Part shown: positions 24,760 through 33,861 of the stretch, one piece after another
How the letters are laid out: each line of letters starts with the position of its first letter
Numbering within the stretch: the first letter of the stretch is position 1
Assembly: GCF_030817835.1 (NCBI RefSeq)
Contig: NZ_JAUSZR010000001.1
Span: forward strand, 186,001 to 250,000
Origin: Pseudarthrobacter sp. W1I19
GTDB taxonomy: Bacteria; Actinomycetota; Actinomycetes; Actinomycetales; Micrococcaceae
Direction: 5' to 3'
Length of the DNA: 64,000 bases
Program-made: the position numbers and the translations under genes
The notes under the pieces: model-generated
Told to the model about the DNA's origin: nothing
What the model saw: the letters and a program-made list of their open reading frames with translations, nothing else
The model's database searches: none

Positions 24760-25641
24760 CTAGTGGACCATCTTCGCCAGGCGCGCCCGGACTATGGAAT
24801 ACGCCCCGTAGCAGATCAGTCCCGCGCCGACGGCAGCCAGGATATAGAGCCCTAACGGCTGGTCACGCAGTGCGCGCAGGGCGCCGTCCAAGCCCGTGGA
24901 CTCCTCGGGGTGTGCCTCGATGGCGGCGATGGCAATGAGCAGGCCGGTCAGCAGCAGCACGGTGCCCTTGGCAACGTACCCGGTCACGCCCAGTCCGGTG
25001 ACGGCCTTCCTGGCCGCGGGGGACGGGGGCATCGCCAACTGCTTCTCGAACGATCTCCTGATTCCGCGGACGCCGTAGGCCACCCCGGTCACGGCAATGC
25101 CGGCGCCGAGCAGGACCAGCAGCGCCACGCCGCCCGGAGCCTTCATCAGCGCGGCGGTGAAGTCGCTTGCCGTCTGCTGGTTGTCCCCGCTGGAGCCCGT
25201 GCCGCGGGCGAAGGACATCAGTGTCAGGGCGAGACCCGCGTACACGAGGGCCTGCGCCGCCGCCTTGGCCTTTTTCCCCACCTTTTCCTTGGTTTGCAGG
25301 TGGTTGTAGTCGAAAATGGCATCGCTGGCCTGCCACAGTGCGAGGGCGGCGCAGGCGGCGAAGCTGGCCCATAAGAGGAAGGGCCCGGCGGGCTGGGTGG
25401 CCAGTTCGGCCACGGCGCCGCTGAAATCGGCATTTCCTGTGCCGCCCATGGCCAGCCGGATGGCGATGGCCCCCACCAGCAGATGCAGGATGCCGCTGGC
25501 AGCAAAGCCCGCCCTGGCCAACAGCTCCAAGGTGCGGGAGTTGGTGACATTCTCCGCCGCGTCCGCGGCCTGCTTCAGTTCTCTTTTGATGACTGTTCCT
25601 TTGTACCGGCGCCCCAGGCGCGAACGGTGCGTGCCCCGCAC
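24760..25641 (-). CDS. DUF1206 domain-containing membrane protein
   Basis: About 293 residues with six predicted membrane helices arranged as three repeats (LLARAGFAASGILHLLVGAIAI, AAQALVYAGLALTLMSF, VTGLGVTGYVAKGTVLLLTGLLIAI), the hallmark of DUF1206. Function unknown. The start is uncertain: GTG 25641 has CACGAT ending 6 nt upstream, which fits a leaderless start. A good AAAGGA near 25600 is followed only by the non-standard codons GTC and ATC (25590). I use GTG 25641. Confidence 0.8.
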   Translation of the reverse strand: MRGTHRSRLGRRYKGTVIKRELKQAADAAENVTNSRTLELLARAGFAASGILHLLVGAIAIRLAMGGTGNADFSGAVAELATQPAGPFLLWASFAACAALALWQASDAIFDYNHLQTKEKVGKKAKAAAQALVYAGLALTLMSFARGTGSSGDNQQTASDFTAALMKAPGGVALLVLLGAGIAVTGVAYGVRGIRRSFEKQLAMPPSPAARKAVTGLGVTGYVAKGTVLLLTGLLIAIAAIEAHPEESTGLDGALRALRDQPLGLYILAAVGAGLICYGAYSIVRARLAKMVH

Positions 25642-25761
25642 ACCGTCATCGTGCCATGCGCAGGCCGTTCAGGCCCAGCCAGCGGGAGAACTATGTGGAA
25701 TAGCGTGTCAAAACATGTGGTTTGGGGTCTGCACCAGCCCGGCAAAGTTTCCGCTGTTGGG

Positions 25762-26685
25762 TTACCGGCGGCGGTAGCAGAGGTCGAAAATCAGCCGCCC
25801 GGCTTCATGGGCCTTGGCCTCGAAGCTGGTCCGGATCCGGCCCTCGAAGCGCGGCGCCCAGCCGCCCGTCTCATCGACGCCCTCGTTGGGCCCGGTGTGT
25901 TCGGTACTGACCGGTGCGCGGCCTTCCCGGACCGGCGCTCCGCCCACCACTGATTCCACGCCTGATTGCCACACCTGGGTCAGTGGGCTTTCGGGTCCGC
26001 GCCGCTCGCCGGTGTGCAGGTTCTCGAAGTCCTTCGATTCCGCCAGGACGTCGCGGACGTGGACGGCGTAGTTGGACCAGTCAGTGGCAATCCGCCAAAG
26101 CCCGCCCTTTTTCAGCGCGCGCGCGGCGAGGTCCGCGAACTCCGGCTGGATGAGGCGCCGTTTGTGGTGCCGTGACTTGTGCCAGGGGTCCGGGAAAAAG
26201 ACCCACAATTCGCTGACTGAACCTTCCGGAAGCATGGTGGCCAACACTTCCGGAGCATTGGCCTCAACAACCCGCACGTTGCTCAAACCGCGGCTGTTGA
26301 TTTTGATGAGGGTGTTTGCGAGTCCCGGGGTGTATACCTCCACGGCGAGGAAGTCTGTATCAGGGTTCTGCTCGGCGGCGTGGCAAATGGCATCGCCAAG
26401 GCCGGAACCGATTTCGACGACGAGGGGTGCTTTGCGGCCGAATTCCGACTCGGCATCGAACGTGTAGTCCGGGTGGACGGAGGTGTTGGCTACATGGCGG
26501 GGGACGTTCACGGCCCAGCGCTCGGCATGCAGTTCCCAGGCCGCCTGCCGGCGTCCCTGAAGACGGGTTCCGCGGCGGACGAAGCTGACTGGCCGGCCGC
26601 CGTACGTGCCGTAGGAAGCCTGCGTGCCGGGGGTCACCGGCCTCGGGACATGCTGCGGCTGGGGGGTTTCTGGGGATTCGCTCAT
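25762..26685 (-). CDS. trmB: tRNA (guanine-N7-)-methyltransferase TrmB
   Basis: 307 residues, longer than the 210-240 usual for TrmB because of an N-terminal extension of about 55 residues and an insert near the C-terminus (VVGGAPVREGRAPVSTEHTG). The SAM motif is LVVEIGSGLGDAICHAA (about 90), and the family motif ELWVFFPDPWHKSRHHKRRL is intact. The C-terminal RTSFEAKAHEAGR block contains the TxFE catalytic/RNA-binding segment in the form SFE. It forms m7G46 in the tRNA variable loop. TATTCT lies 7 nt before the ATG, together with GGAAGGG. Confidence 0.95.
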   Translation of the reverse strand: MSESPETPQPQHVPRPVTPGTQASYGTYGGRPVSFVRRGTRLQGRRQAAWELHAERWAVNVPRHVANTSVHPDYTFDAESEFGRKAPLVVEIGSGLGDAICHAAEQNPDTDFLAVEVYTPGLANTLIKINSRGLSNVRVVEANAPEVLATMLPEGSVSELWVFFPDPWHKSRHHKRRLIQPEFADLAARALKKGGLWRIATDWSNYAVHVRDVLAESKDFENLHTGERRGPESPLTQVWQSGVESVVGGAPVREGRAPVSTEHTGPNEGVDETGGWAPRFEGRIRTSFEAKAHEAGRLIFDLCYRRR

Positions 26686-26718
26686 CCCTTCCAGAATACC
26701 GGCGGCCAGAGGGCGGCA

Positions 26719-27132
26719 TCATATGTTCCTGAGTTGGTCCAGTGCAGGCCCCAAAGCCAGCGCAAAGACCAGGCCCGAGATGCATAAGGCAAATGCTGCC
26801 GATGACCGGGCGGGCGATGTGTCGGGGGAGTTCCTAATGACCGAAATTGCCAGCGCCAGGGACGGCAAAGCAAACAGGAGGGGCAGGCTGAAGAACACCA
26901 TAGGCGCCACCCAAGGCGTGGGGGACGGGCCGTCGGATGGATAAGTGCCGAGCATGGCAAACATCGCAAGTGGAGCAGTGATGATCATGCTGATTATGGC
27001 AAGGACCGCCATCGTCAGGCTGTGCGTTGCTTTGCGCTCGGCTCCCCCTTCCCGGGCTCCCGGTCCGGGGGGAGCTTCGGGCGGTTTTGTCTCATCTACT
27101 GGCCGGTTCGCATCTGCTGACGGAGTGCCCAT
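26719..27132 (-). CDS. Hypothetical four-helix membrane protein
   Basis: Start ATG 27132 (MGTPSADANRPVDETKPPE) with GAGGAGAA upstream; the longer frame lacks support. 137 residues: a Pro/Glu-rich cytoplasmic head of about 40, then four hydrophobic helices in DUF4190-like pairs (MAVLAIISMIITAPLAMFAML, VFFSLPLLFALPSLALAISVI, AAFALCISGLVFALAL). No family is certain and no operon partner is evident; TrmB lies immediately downstream on the same strand, 34 bp away. Confidence 0.65.
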   Translation of the reverse strand: MGTPSADANRPVDETKPPEAPPGPGAREGGAERKATHSLTMAVLAIISMIITAPLAMFAMLGTYPSDGPSPTPWVAPMVFFSLPLLFALPSLALAISVIRNSPDTSPARSSAAFALCISGLVFALALGPALDQLRNI

Positions 27133-27275
27133 GGTTCTCCTCTGATAGGGCCGAGCGACGCTGCTGCACTCGGCGGCTGTGTTGTCCAACCTATGGAGGG
27201 GGTGAGCTGCGCAGTAGGCGCCAGTTGTCCTATGTGGATAACTTCGTCCCCCGGCCGTCCTGCAAGAATGGGCAG

Positions 27276-28598
27276 GTGACGGAAGCTACAGACGCGGCGG
27301 CCAAAAAGCGGCGGTCCGGGGATCGGGTGCCGAGGCCCCAGCAGGCAAATCAGGCCCGGCCGGACACCCTGGTGGATGCCGGGATCGATGAACTGCCGGC
27401 GCCGGAACCAACCCGGACAGGAAGCAGAAGGGCCCTGGTCTATCTGGGCCTGTGCCTGGTTCTGATCGGGCTGAACCTGCGGACCGTCTTCTCCAGCTTC
27501 TCGGCCGTGCTTCCCGAGATCACGTCCCAGGCGGCCTTGCCCGGGTGGGCCGTTGTAGTCCTGACCACTGTTCCGGTGACGCTGCTGGGCCTGTTTGCGC
27601 CCCTTGCCCCGGTCCTGGCGCGACGCTTCGGCGCCGAGCGTGTCCTCCTCGGAGCCATGGCTGTCCTGACGGCAGGGCTTCTGCTCCGCCCGGCCGGGCC
27701 ACCGCACCTGCCCGCCCTGGTGGCCGGAACTGCTGCCTGCGGCGCAGCGATCGCCCTGTGCAATGTGCTCCTGCCCGGGCTCGTCAAACGCGACTTTCCC
27801 CATCGGCTTGGCCTGATGGGCGGGCTCTACACCACAGCCATCTGCGCCTCTGCCGCCCTCGGAGCCGGCTTCACCTACCCCGTCTACGCGGCGACGGGGG
27901 AGTGGACCCGGGCGCTGTGGTTCTGGGCGCTGCCAGCCGCCGTCGTCCTTTTCCTGTTCCTTCCCATCGCTGCCAGGCAGCGTGCCGTGCGGCACCAGAT
28001 GGTGAAGGACGGCGTGAACGTGTGGCGCTCGCCGGTGGCGTGGCAGGTCACCGTCTTTATGGTGCTGCAGGCGATGATGTCCTTCAGCGTGTTCGCCTGG
28101 CTGGCGCCTATCCTGCGTGAGCGGGGCGTGGACGGGGGCACGGCGGGGCTGATCGTGTCGGTGAGTATCGTGCTGCAGATGCTTGGCTCGCTCTTTGCGC
28201 CGGCGCTTGCGGCGAGGTTTCGGGACCAGCGCGCCATCAATACTGTGGTGGCGCTGATGACCGGCGGCGGCTTCGCGCTGAGCATCTTCGGTCCGCTTGA
28301 GTTGATCTGGGTATGGGCAGGACTTTTGGGACTGGGCCAGGGGAGCCTTACGGCGGTGGCGCTGACCATGATCATGCTGCGCACCCGCGACGGGCACACG
28401 GCAGCCCATCTTTCGGGGATGATGCAGGGCGTTGGCTACGGCCTGGGGTCAACGGCAACCCTGATGGTGGGCCAGCTGCACCAGGCTACAGGATCGTTCA
28501 CCCCCGCCGGTGTCCTCTTCCTGGTGGTAGGGCTGCTCGCGGCCGTGTTCGGCTACCGGGCCGGACGGAACCGCTTCGTCGGTGACCCAACTGGGTAG
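27276..28598 (+). CDS. MFS transporter, CynX/NimT (cyanate-type) family
   Basis: Start GTG 27276 (MTEATDAAAKKRR): AAGAAT ends 6 nt before it and no ribosome-binding site exists, so it is probably leaderless; the frame is open far upstream without signals. 440 residues, 12 membrane helices, with a polar head of about 55 residues. ALVYLGLCLVLIGLNLRTVFSSFSAVLPEI is the typical first helix of the CynX/NimT group, which includes transporters linked to cyanate and nitroimidazole resistance. The cargo cannot be deduced and no cyanase is nearby. The stop codon lies in the left arm of the hairpin at 28595-28642. Confidence 0.85.
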   Translation: MTEATDAAAKKRRSGDRVPRPQQANQARPDTLVDAGIDELPAPEPTRTGSRRALVYLGLCLVLIGLNLRTVFSSFSAVLPEITSQAALPGWAVVVLTTVPVTLLGLFAPLAPVLARRFGAERVLLGAMAVLTAGLLLRPAGPPHLPALVAGTAACGAAIALCNVLLPGLVKRDFPHRLGLMGGLYTTAICASAALGAGFTYPVYAATGEWTRALWFWALPAAVVLFLFLPIAARQRAVRHQMVKDGVNVWRSPVAWQVTVFMVLQAMMSFSVFAWLAPILRERGVDGGTAGLIVSVSIVLQMLGSLFAPALAARFRDQRAINTVVALMTGGGFALSIFGPLELIWVWAGLLGLGQGSLTAVALTMIMLRTRDGHTAAHLSGMMQGVGYGLGSTATLMVGQLHQATGSFTPAGVLFLVVGLLAAVFGYRAGRNRFVGDPTG

Positions 28599-28642
28599 CA
28601 GCAAGTGTCGTTATGGGCGCTCATGACGACACTTGCTGCTAC
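28595..28642. repeat. 17-bp perfect palindrome between two transporter genes
   Basis: GTAGCAGCAAGTGTCGT (28595-28611) and its exact complement (28626-28642) flank a 14-nt loop. The left arm contains the stop codon of the CynX-type gene, and the right arm ends 11 bp before the stop of the convergent MFS gene. It is probably a bidirectional terminator built from a dispersed palindromic element; compare the elements at 39386 and 62944. Confidence 0.75.
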
Positions 28643-28653
28643 TTAGAGGGGGA

Positions 28654-29943
28654 CTAGTGGGTGAGGTCCTTGCCCTTCGTCTCCGGAATGGTGAAGACGA
28701 ACGCTGCGCTGACCACCAGCAGCAGCACGGCATACACGTTGAACAGGTCCGGCATGTGGAGGGTGGTGCCCAGCCACTGCTGCAGGTACGGGGCGGTGCC
28801 GCCGAACAAGGCCACGCAGATGGAGTAGGGGACACCCACGCCCACGGTGCGGATGCTCGTGGGGAAGAGTTCGGCGTACACGGCCGGGACAATCGCGGCG
28901 CTCGCGGCGATGAAGATGAGCATCACCGACATGCTGACGGCCAGCTGCCAGGCGGAGTCCTTGAGCAGCCAGGTCATGGGGAAGTGCATCACAGCGGACC
29001 CAATGGCGCCGGACCACAGCACTTTTTTGCGGCCGATCCTGTCCGACAGCTTGCCCCACACCGGCAGTGCCGCGATGAACACGATGTTCCCTACGACGCC
29101 GGCCCACAGGGCTTCGCCGCGGTCGATCTTCAGGGCAGTGGTGGCGTAGCTCGGAGCCACAACGCCCCAGATGTAGTAGATCACCGTGAGCCCGACCGTC
29201 AGGCCGATGACCTGGAGGGCCTGCTTCCGGTGGCGGACAATCTGCGGCCAGATCGGGGCACGCTTCTCGCGGACGGACTCGGACTCGAAAGCCTCCGTCT
29301 CATGCAGCCGGGACCGCATGATCAGTGCGTACAGCCCCAGCGCCGCGCCGATCAGGAACGGGATGCGCCAGCCCCAGGCGTTCATCGCCTCGGTGCTCAG
29401 AGCCATGTTCAGGACCGCGCCCAGCAGCGTGCCGAACAGGATGCCCACCGTGCCTGAGGTGTAGATCAGGGTGGCCCAGAAGCCGCGCCTTTCCTTCGGT
29501 GCCATCTCGGACAGGTACGTCTGCGACGACGGCAGCTCGCCGCCGTGCGCCAGGCCCTGCACCAGCCGGGCCACCAGCAGCATCAGTGATGCCCAGGCGC
29601 CGATGCTGGCGAACGTGGGGGCGATGCCGATCATCAAACTGCCGAGCGATGCCAGCCCCACGGCCAGGGTCATGGACGTCTTGCGGCCCACGCGGTCGCC
29701 GATCCAGCCGAACAGGAAGCCGCCGAAGGGCCGGGCAACGAAGCCGACGGCGAAGATCGCCAGGGTGGACAGGACGGCCGACGCCGGGTCCGCCTTGCTG
29801 AACAACTGGCTGGCGATGAAGGGGGTGAAGGTTGCGTAAATCGCCCAGTCGTACCACTCCACGGCATTGCCGATACCGGTACCAACGATGGTTTTCCGCA
29901 TTGCCGTACGCGCCGCACGCTGCGGGTTGACGATAGTGGTCAT
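28654..29943 (-). CDS. MFS transporter, metabolite:H+ symporter (MHS) family
   Basis: Start ATG 29943 with AGGAAGAG 7 nt upstream. 429 residues, 12 helices. NAVEWYDWAIYATFTPFIASQLF, GFLFGWIGDRVGRKTSMTL and LVQGLAHGGELPSSQTYLSEMAP are the signatures of the MHS group (shikimate, alpha-ketoglutarate, proline/betaine symporters). The gene directly upstream, separated by 25 bp on the same strand, is an M20 amidohydrolase. The pair looks like uptake plus hydrolysis of an N-acyl amino acid or similar compound; the exact cargo is inference. Confidence 0.9.
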   Translation of the reverse strand: MTTIVNPQRAARTAMRKTIVGTGIGNAVEWYDWAIYATFTPFIASQLFSKADPASAVLSTLAIFAVGFVARPFGGFLFGWIGDRVGRKTSMTLAVGLASLGSLMIGIAPTFASIGAWASLMLLVARLVQGLAHGGELPSSQTYLSEMAPKERRGFWATLIYTSGTVGILFGTLLGAVLNMALSTEAMNAWGWRIPFLIGAALGLYALIMRSRLHETEAFESESVREKRAPIWPQIVRHRKQALQVIGLTVGLTVIYYIWGVVAPSYATTALKIDRGEALWAGVVGNIVFIAALPVWGKLSDRIGRKKVLWSGAIGSAVMHFPMTWLLKDSAWQLAVSMSVMLIFIAASAAIVPAVYAELFPTSIRTVGVGVPYSICVALFGGTAPYLQQWLGTTLHMPDLFNVYAVLLLVVSAAFVFTIPETKGKDLTH

Positions 29944-29968
29944 TTCAGTTCTCTTCCTGGAGGGTGGA

Positions 29969-31216
29969 TCAGGAGTTGGTGCGGGTGGACGAAAGGGTGG
30001 CCAGACGCTGCATGGCCAGTTCCGCATAGAGCGCAGCGCCGTCTGCCAGCACGCCGTCGTCGAACATTGCGTACGGTGAGTGGTTGAAGGGGGAAGTGGC
30101 GTGGTCCGCGCCGCGCGGGACGGCACTGAGGCCAATGAAGGTGCCCGGCACTTCGGCCAGCACCCGCGAGAAGTCCTCCGAGCCGCTGAGGGGAGTGGCC
30201 CAGCGGGAAAGCCGGGAATCGCCGAACATCTCGGTGATGACGTTCTCGGCAGTATGTGTCTCGTCCTCGTCGGTGATGGTGAGCGGATACTCCTGCTGGT
30301 AGTCGACGTCCACCTCCAGGCCGTGTGCGGACGCGATCCCCTGCAGGAGCCGCGGAATCGAGTCCATCAGCTTCTCGCGGGAAGCTTCCGAGAACGTCCG
30401 GATGGTGGCTTCGATCCGGGCCGTTTCCGGGATGACGTTGCGCTTGGTGCCGGCGTGAAGGACGCCGACGGACAGGACTACGGGATCGAACATGTTGAAC
30501 TGGCGGGTGATCATCACCTGCAGAGCGGTGACCATCTCCGCCGCCGCGGTCACGGGATCCTTGGCCGCGTGCGGGGCGGAGCCGTGGCCGCCGGCGCCAA
30601 GCACCGTGACCACCAGGCCGTCGGAGGCGCTGAGCATCACGCCCGGCTTGGTGGCGAAGGTGCCGTGCGGTTCGAGTGAGGAGAACACGTGCATGCCGTA
30701 GGCGGCGTCCACCCGGCGGCCCGGCGCATCCAGGACGCCGTCGCGGATCATGTAGCTGGCGCCGTCGAAGCCTTCCTCGCCGGGCTGGAACATCAGGACG
30801 ACATCGCCGGGCAGGCGGTGCCGGTTCTCGGCCAGCAGGGTGGCGGCACCGGTGAGCATCGCAGTGTGGAGGTCGTGGCCGCATGCGTGCATGGCGCCGT
30901 CCAGGCGGGAGGTGTAGTCGACTCCGGTTTTCTCCTGGACGGGCAGGCCGTCCATGTCAGCACGCAGGAGGACCGACGGCGGTGCCTGCGCGCCGGCTGC
31001 TTCAGTTCCTGCTGTGTTGCCGGTGCCGCGCAATACTGCCGTGACCGACGTCGTCTCCTTGCCTAGGGTGATTTCGTAGGGCAGTCCGTCCAATGCCTGG
31101 AGGACTTTTTCCTGTGTCCGGGGCAGGTCAAGGCCGATTTCCGGTTCCTGGTGCATGGCGTGGCGGAACCGCGTCAGTTCGGGCTGGAGTTCCGTGGCCG
31201 CGGCTGTGATGGTCAT
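29969..31216 (-). CDS. M20 family amidohydrolase / N-acyl amino acid hydrolase
   Basis: Start ATG 31216 (MTITAAATELQPEL) with GGAGGAGAA upstream. 415 residues. ELTRFRHAMHQEPEIGLDLPRT begins the M20D domain; LLRADMDGLPVQEKTGVDY supplies the metal Asp, MHACGHDLHTAMLTGAA the metal His, FQPGEEGFDGA the catalytic Glu pair, and SEDFSRVL the last metal-binding segment. The family hydrolyses N-acetyl or N-acyl amino acids, hippurate and IAA conjugates. It forms an operon with the MHS transporter and diverges from an AsnC-type regulator, which probably controls it. Confidence 0.92.
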   Translation of the reverse strand: MTITAAATELQPELTRFRHAMHQEPEIGLDLPRTQEKVLQALDGLPYEITLGKETTSVTAVLRGTGNTAGTEAAGAQAPPSVLLRADMDGLPVQEKTGVDYTSRLDGAMHACGHDLHTAMLTGAATLLAENRHRLPGDVVLMFQPGEEGFDGASYMIRDGVLDAPGRRVDAAYGMHVFSSLEPHGTFATKPGVMLSASDGLVVTVLGAGGHGSAPHAAKDPVTAAAEMVTALQVMITRQFNMFDPVVLSVGVLHAGTKRNVIPETARIEATIRTFSEASREKLMDSIPRLLQGIASAHGLEVDVDYQQEYPLTITDEDETHTAENVITEMFGDSRLSRWATPLSGSEDFSRVLAEVPGTFIGLSAVPRGADHATSPFNHSPYAMFDDGVLADGAALYAELAMQRLATLSSTRTNS

Positions 31217-31349
31217 TGACTTCTCCTCCAAAGAATGGGCTGAAACAAGTGTGGGGTGATGTGGTTCACACGCACGGAAAGTGCTCGAAAAATGCACCAG
31301 CTCTACTTTTCTTCCACGTTTTGTGCACACTTGCGGAAGAATAGTGACC
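31217..31349. promoter_or_regulatory. Divergent control region for the amidohydrolase operon and AsnC-type gene
   Basis: The 133-bp gap contains GTGTG...CACAC (half sites about 31250 and 31268) and GTGC-N9-GCAC (31281-31297), followed by TGTGCACAC near 31322. These are imperfect palindromes of the size bound by Lrp/AsnC dimers. AAGAAT 7 nt before ATG 31350 fits a nearly leaderless regulator transcript. Confidence 0.45.
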
Positions 31350-32381
31350 ATGGAACTGAGCGAGGAGGACCTCGCCCTGATCAACGCATTGGAGATCGCG
31401 CCGAGGATCAGCTGGGCGGACGCCGGCGAGATTCTTGGTGTTCATGCCACCACCCTTGCGGCCCGGTGGGAACGGATCCGAGGTTCGGGAGCGGCGTGGG
31501 TGACAGCCCACCTGATGGGTGATCCTAAACAGATGTGCCTGGCGCTGGTGGACGTTGACTGCGACATGCACCGCCGCGCCGAGGTGACCGAGGCACTGGC
31601 TTCGGTCCCGGAGATTGTCACCATCGAGGAGGCCGCCAGCAACCGCGATTTGATGCTGACTGTCCTCACCCAATCCCTCGAGGAGTTCACCACGGCCGTG
31701 GCTTCCCGGCTCCAGGACATCGGGGGGCTGCTGAAATACCAGACCGCGCTGTGCACCAGGCTGCACTCCGGCGGCTACGCCTGGCGCCTGAATGTGCTGG
31801 ACCGCGCACAGATCGCAGCGCTGCAAGCCAAGGCCGGGCCGGAGGCGGCAGGCTCCGCGCCCCCGGAAGCCGTCGTCGAGCCACTGCCCGAAAACCACCT
31901 CGCGCTGCTTCCGTTCCTTGCGAGGGACGGGCGCGCGACGGCGGCCGACATCGCCCGGGCGCTGGGCCGCCACCCCGCCACCGTCCAGCGGCAGCTGAAC
32001 CGGGTCCTCGCCAGCAGGCTCCTCTCGTTCCGCTGCGAAGTGACGCAGAAGTTTTCCGGCTACCCCGTGACCTGCCAGTGGTTCGCGAACGTCCCGCCAG
32101 GTCAGCATGAAGCTGCCGCGGCCGAGCTCCGCGGCCTCCGCAACGTCCGGCTCAGCGCCTCCACCACCGGCCGCACCAACTTTGTGATCATCATGTGGCT
32201 GCAGTCGCTGGCCGACGTGATGAACGCCGAACTTGCGCTGCAGCAGCGGATCCCGGACATCGAACTGGTGGAGAGCGTGGTGATGCTGAGTACCGTCAAG
32301 CGGGTGGGCTGGATGCTGAACCAGGACTCCACAGCCACGGGGCGGGTCATCGTCCCGGCGGCGGTGGCAAGTGCCGGGTAA
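31350..32381 (+). CDS. Lrp/AsnC family regulator with two HTH domains
   Basis: 343 residues, about twice the size of classical Lrp. The first HTH and half-sensor occupy about 1-150 (LSEEDLALINALEIAPRISWADAGEILGVHATTLAARWERI). The second HTH and RAM-like sensor start near 185 (LLPFLARDGRATAADIARALGRHPATVQRQLNRVLASRLL, then VRLSASTTGRTNFVIIMWLQ). This duplicated form is common in actinobacteria. It is divergent from the M20-MHS operon, so an amino-acid-like effector from that pathway is the natural ligand. The N-terminal 22 codons of the longer frame are excluded. Confidence 0.88.
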   Translation: MELSEEDLALINALEIAPRISWADAGEILGVHATTLAARWERIRGSGAAWVTAHLMGDPKQMCLALVDVDCDMHRRAEVTEALASVPEIVTIEEAASNRDLMLTVLTQSLEEFTTAVASRLQDIGGLLKYQTALCTRLHSGGYAWRLNVLDRAQIAALQAKAGPEAAGSAPPEAVVEPLPENHLALLPFLARDGRATAADIARALGRHPATVQRQLNRVLASRLLSFRCEVTQKFSGYPVTCQWFANVPPGQHEAAAAELRGLRNVRLSASTTGRTNFVIIMWLQSLADVMNAELALQQRIPDIELVESVVMLSTVKRVGWMLNQDSTATGRVIVPAAVASAG

Positions 32382-32440
32382 GCCATCCGGGCCCGGCGCT
32401 AAGCTGGCACGAAAGACAAACAACCGATCGGCCCAACAGC

Positions 32441-33856
32441 GTGCGCGACACAACCCTTCCATCGGCAGACACCCGTTCCGGCATCCTGCAGCGGCCATAC
32501 CTGTGGGTGACCATCGGCACCTGCGCGCTGGTGTTCCTGGCCGCGTTCGAATCCTTGGCGGTGACCACCATCATGCCGGTGGTGAGCCGGGAACTGCAGG
32601 GCGCGGACCTCTACGCACTGGCCTTCGCCGGGCCGCTGGCCACCGGGGTGATCGGCATGGTGGCCGCCGGGAACTGGTCCGACCGCCGGGGCCCCGCCGC
32701 TCCCCTCTATGCCTCCGTGGCGCTGTTCGTCGTAGGACTGCTGATCGCGGGGACCGCCGTCTCCATGCCGCAGCTGGTGGCGGGCAGGCTGGTCCAGGGG
32801 CTGGGCGGCGGTGCCCTGACGGTGGCGCTGTACGTATTGGTGGCCCGCATCTTCCCGGGACTGCTGCATCCCAAGATCTTCGTGGCGTTCTCCGCGGCCT
32901 GGGTCATCCCCTCCCTGGTGGGCCCGTTCGCCGCCGGCCTGGTGGCGCAGGTTTTCAGCTGGCACTGGGTGTTCCTGGGCGTGGTGGGCCTGGTCATCCC
33001 TGCGCTGGTGATGATCGTCCCTGTGCTCCGGAACATGGCGCCGGGCCAATCATCGCGGGGCCAGGAGCGGGGCGATGTCCCGGCGCAACCGCCTGCGCCG
33101 TGGGCCCTGGGCCGGCTCGCCTGGGCCAGCCTGGCCGCGCTCGCCGTGCTGGCACTGAACCTCTCGCGGGAAGTCCGCCTCCCCGGCTTCGCCGCAGCGC
33201 CGGCACTGCTGGCGGTGGCCGCCGTCGTCGTTGCGCTGATTGCCGTGCGGCCGCTGGTGCCGCGGGGAACGCTCGCCGCCCGCCGCGGCCTGCCCGGCGT
33301 GATCCTGGTGCGCGGGCTCGCCGCAGCCGGATTCTTCGGCGCTGAGGTTTACCTGCCGTACCTGCTGATCGAGCAGTACCACTTTTCGCCCACTTTTGCG
33401 GGACTGACCCTCACATTCGGAGCCATCGCGTGGGCGGGCGCCTCGGCGGTCCAGGGCCGTCTCGGCACCAGATTGTCCCACCGCGGCGCCGTCCGCACCG
33501 GCTCATTCATGGTGCTCGGGGCCGTGCTCCTCGCGCTGGCAACGGCCGCGCTGCACTGGCCGCCCGCCGTCGTCATTGCCGGCTGGATCCTCGCCGGCGG
33601 CGGTATGGGCCTGCTCTATCCGCGGCTGAGCGTGATGACCCTGGCGCTGTCGGACAAGGAGAACGAGGGCTTCAACAGCTCGGCCATGTCCATCTCCGAC
33701 TCACTGGGCGGCGCGCTGGCTTTGGCCACCACGGGCATCGTTTTCGCGGCGTTCACGACGACGACAGAATCCTTCGCCGGGGTCTTCGCACTCTGCGCCG
33801 TGCTCGCCGCAGCCGCGGTGGCAGTGGCGCCGCGGGTCACCACCAAAACCCCCTAG
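32441..33856 (+). CDS. MFS transporter, multidrug-type
   Basis: Start GTG 32441 (MRDTTLPSADTRSG), at the expected distance from the first helix; no ribosome-binding site is evident, and the frame is open upstream across the regulator's 3' end. 471 residues. Helix 1 is VTIGTCALVFLAAFESLAVTTIMPVVSREL, followed by GNWSDRRGP as the loop 2-3 motif and GRLVQGLGGGALTVALYVLVARI. This fits the drug:H+ antiporter DHA2-like group. Substrate unknown. It lies 60 bp after the AsnC-type gene and might be co-transcribed. Confidence 0.85.
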   Translation: MRDTTLPSADTRSGILQRPYLWVTIGTCALVFLAAFESLAVTTIMPVVSRELQGADLYALAFAGPLATGVIGMVAAGNWSDRRGPAAPLYASVALFVVGLLIAGTAVSMPQLVAGRLVQGLGGGALTVALYVLVARIFPGLLHPKIFVAFSAAWVIPSLVGPFAAGLVAQVFSWHWVFLGVVGLVIPALVMIVPVLRNMAPGQSSRGQERGDVPAQPPAPWALGRLAWASLAALAVLALNLSREVRLPGFAAAPALLAVAAVVVALIAVRPLVPRGTLAARRGLPGVILVRGLAAAGFFGAEVYLPYLLIEQYHFSPTFAGLTLTFGAIAWAGASAVQGRLGTRLSHRGAVRTGSFMVLGAVLLALATAALHWPPAVVIAGWILAGGGMGLLYPRLSVMTLALSDKENEGFNSSAMSISDSLGGALALATTGIVFAAFTTTTESFAGVFALCAVLAAAAVAVAPRVTTKTP

Positions 33857-33861
33857 GAAAG

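Noticed and set aside
26380..26787. 135-codon plus-strand frame over trmB
   Set aside because: Antisense to trmB, which has all its motifs; no supporting signal.
27096..28409. 437-codon minus-strand frame opposite the CynX/NimT transporter
   Set aside because: A shadow of the transporter codons; Gln/Arg/His-rich with no domains.
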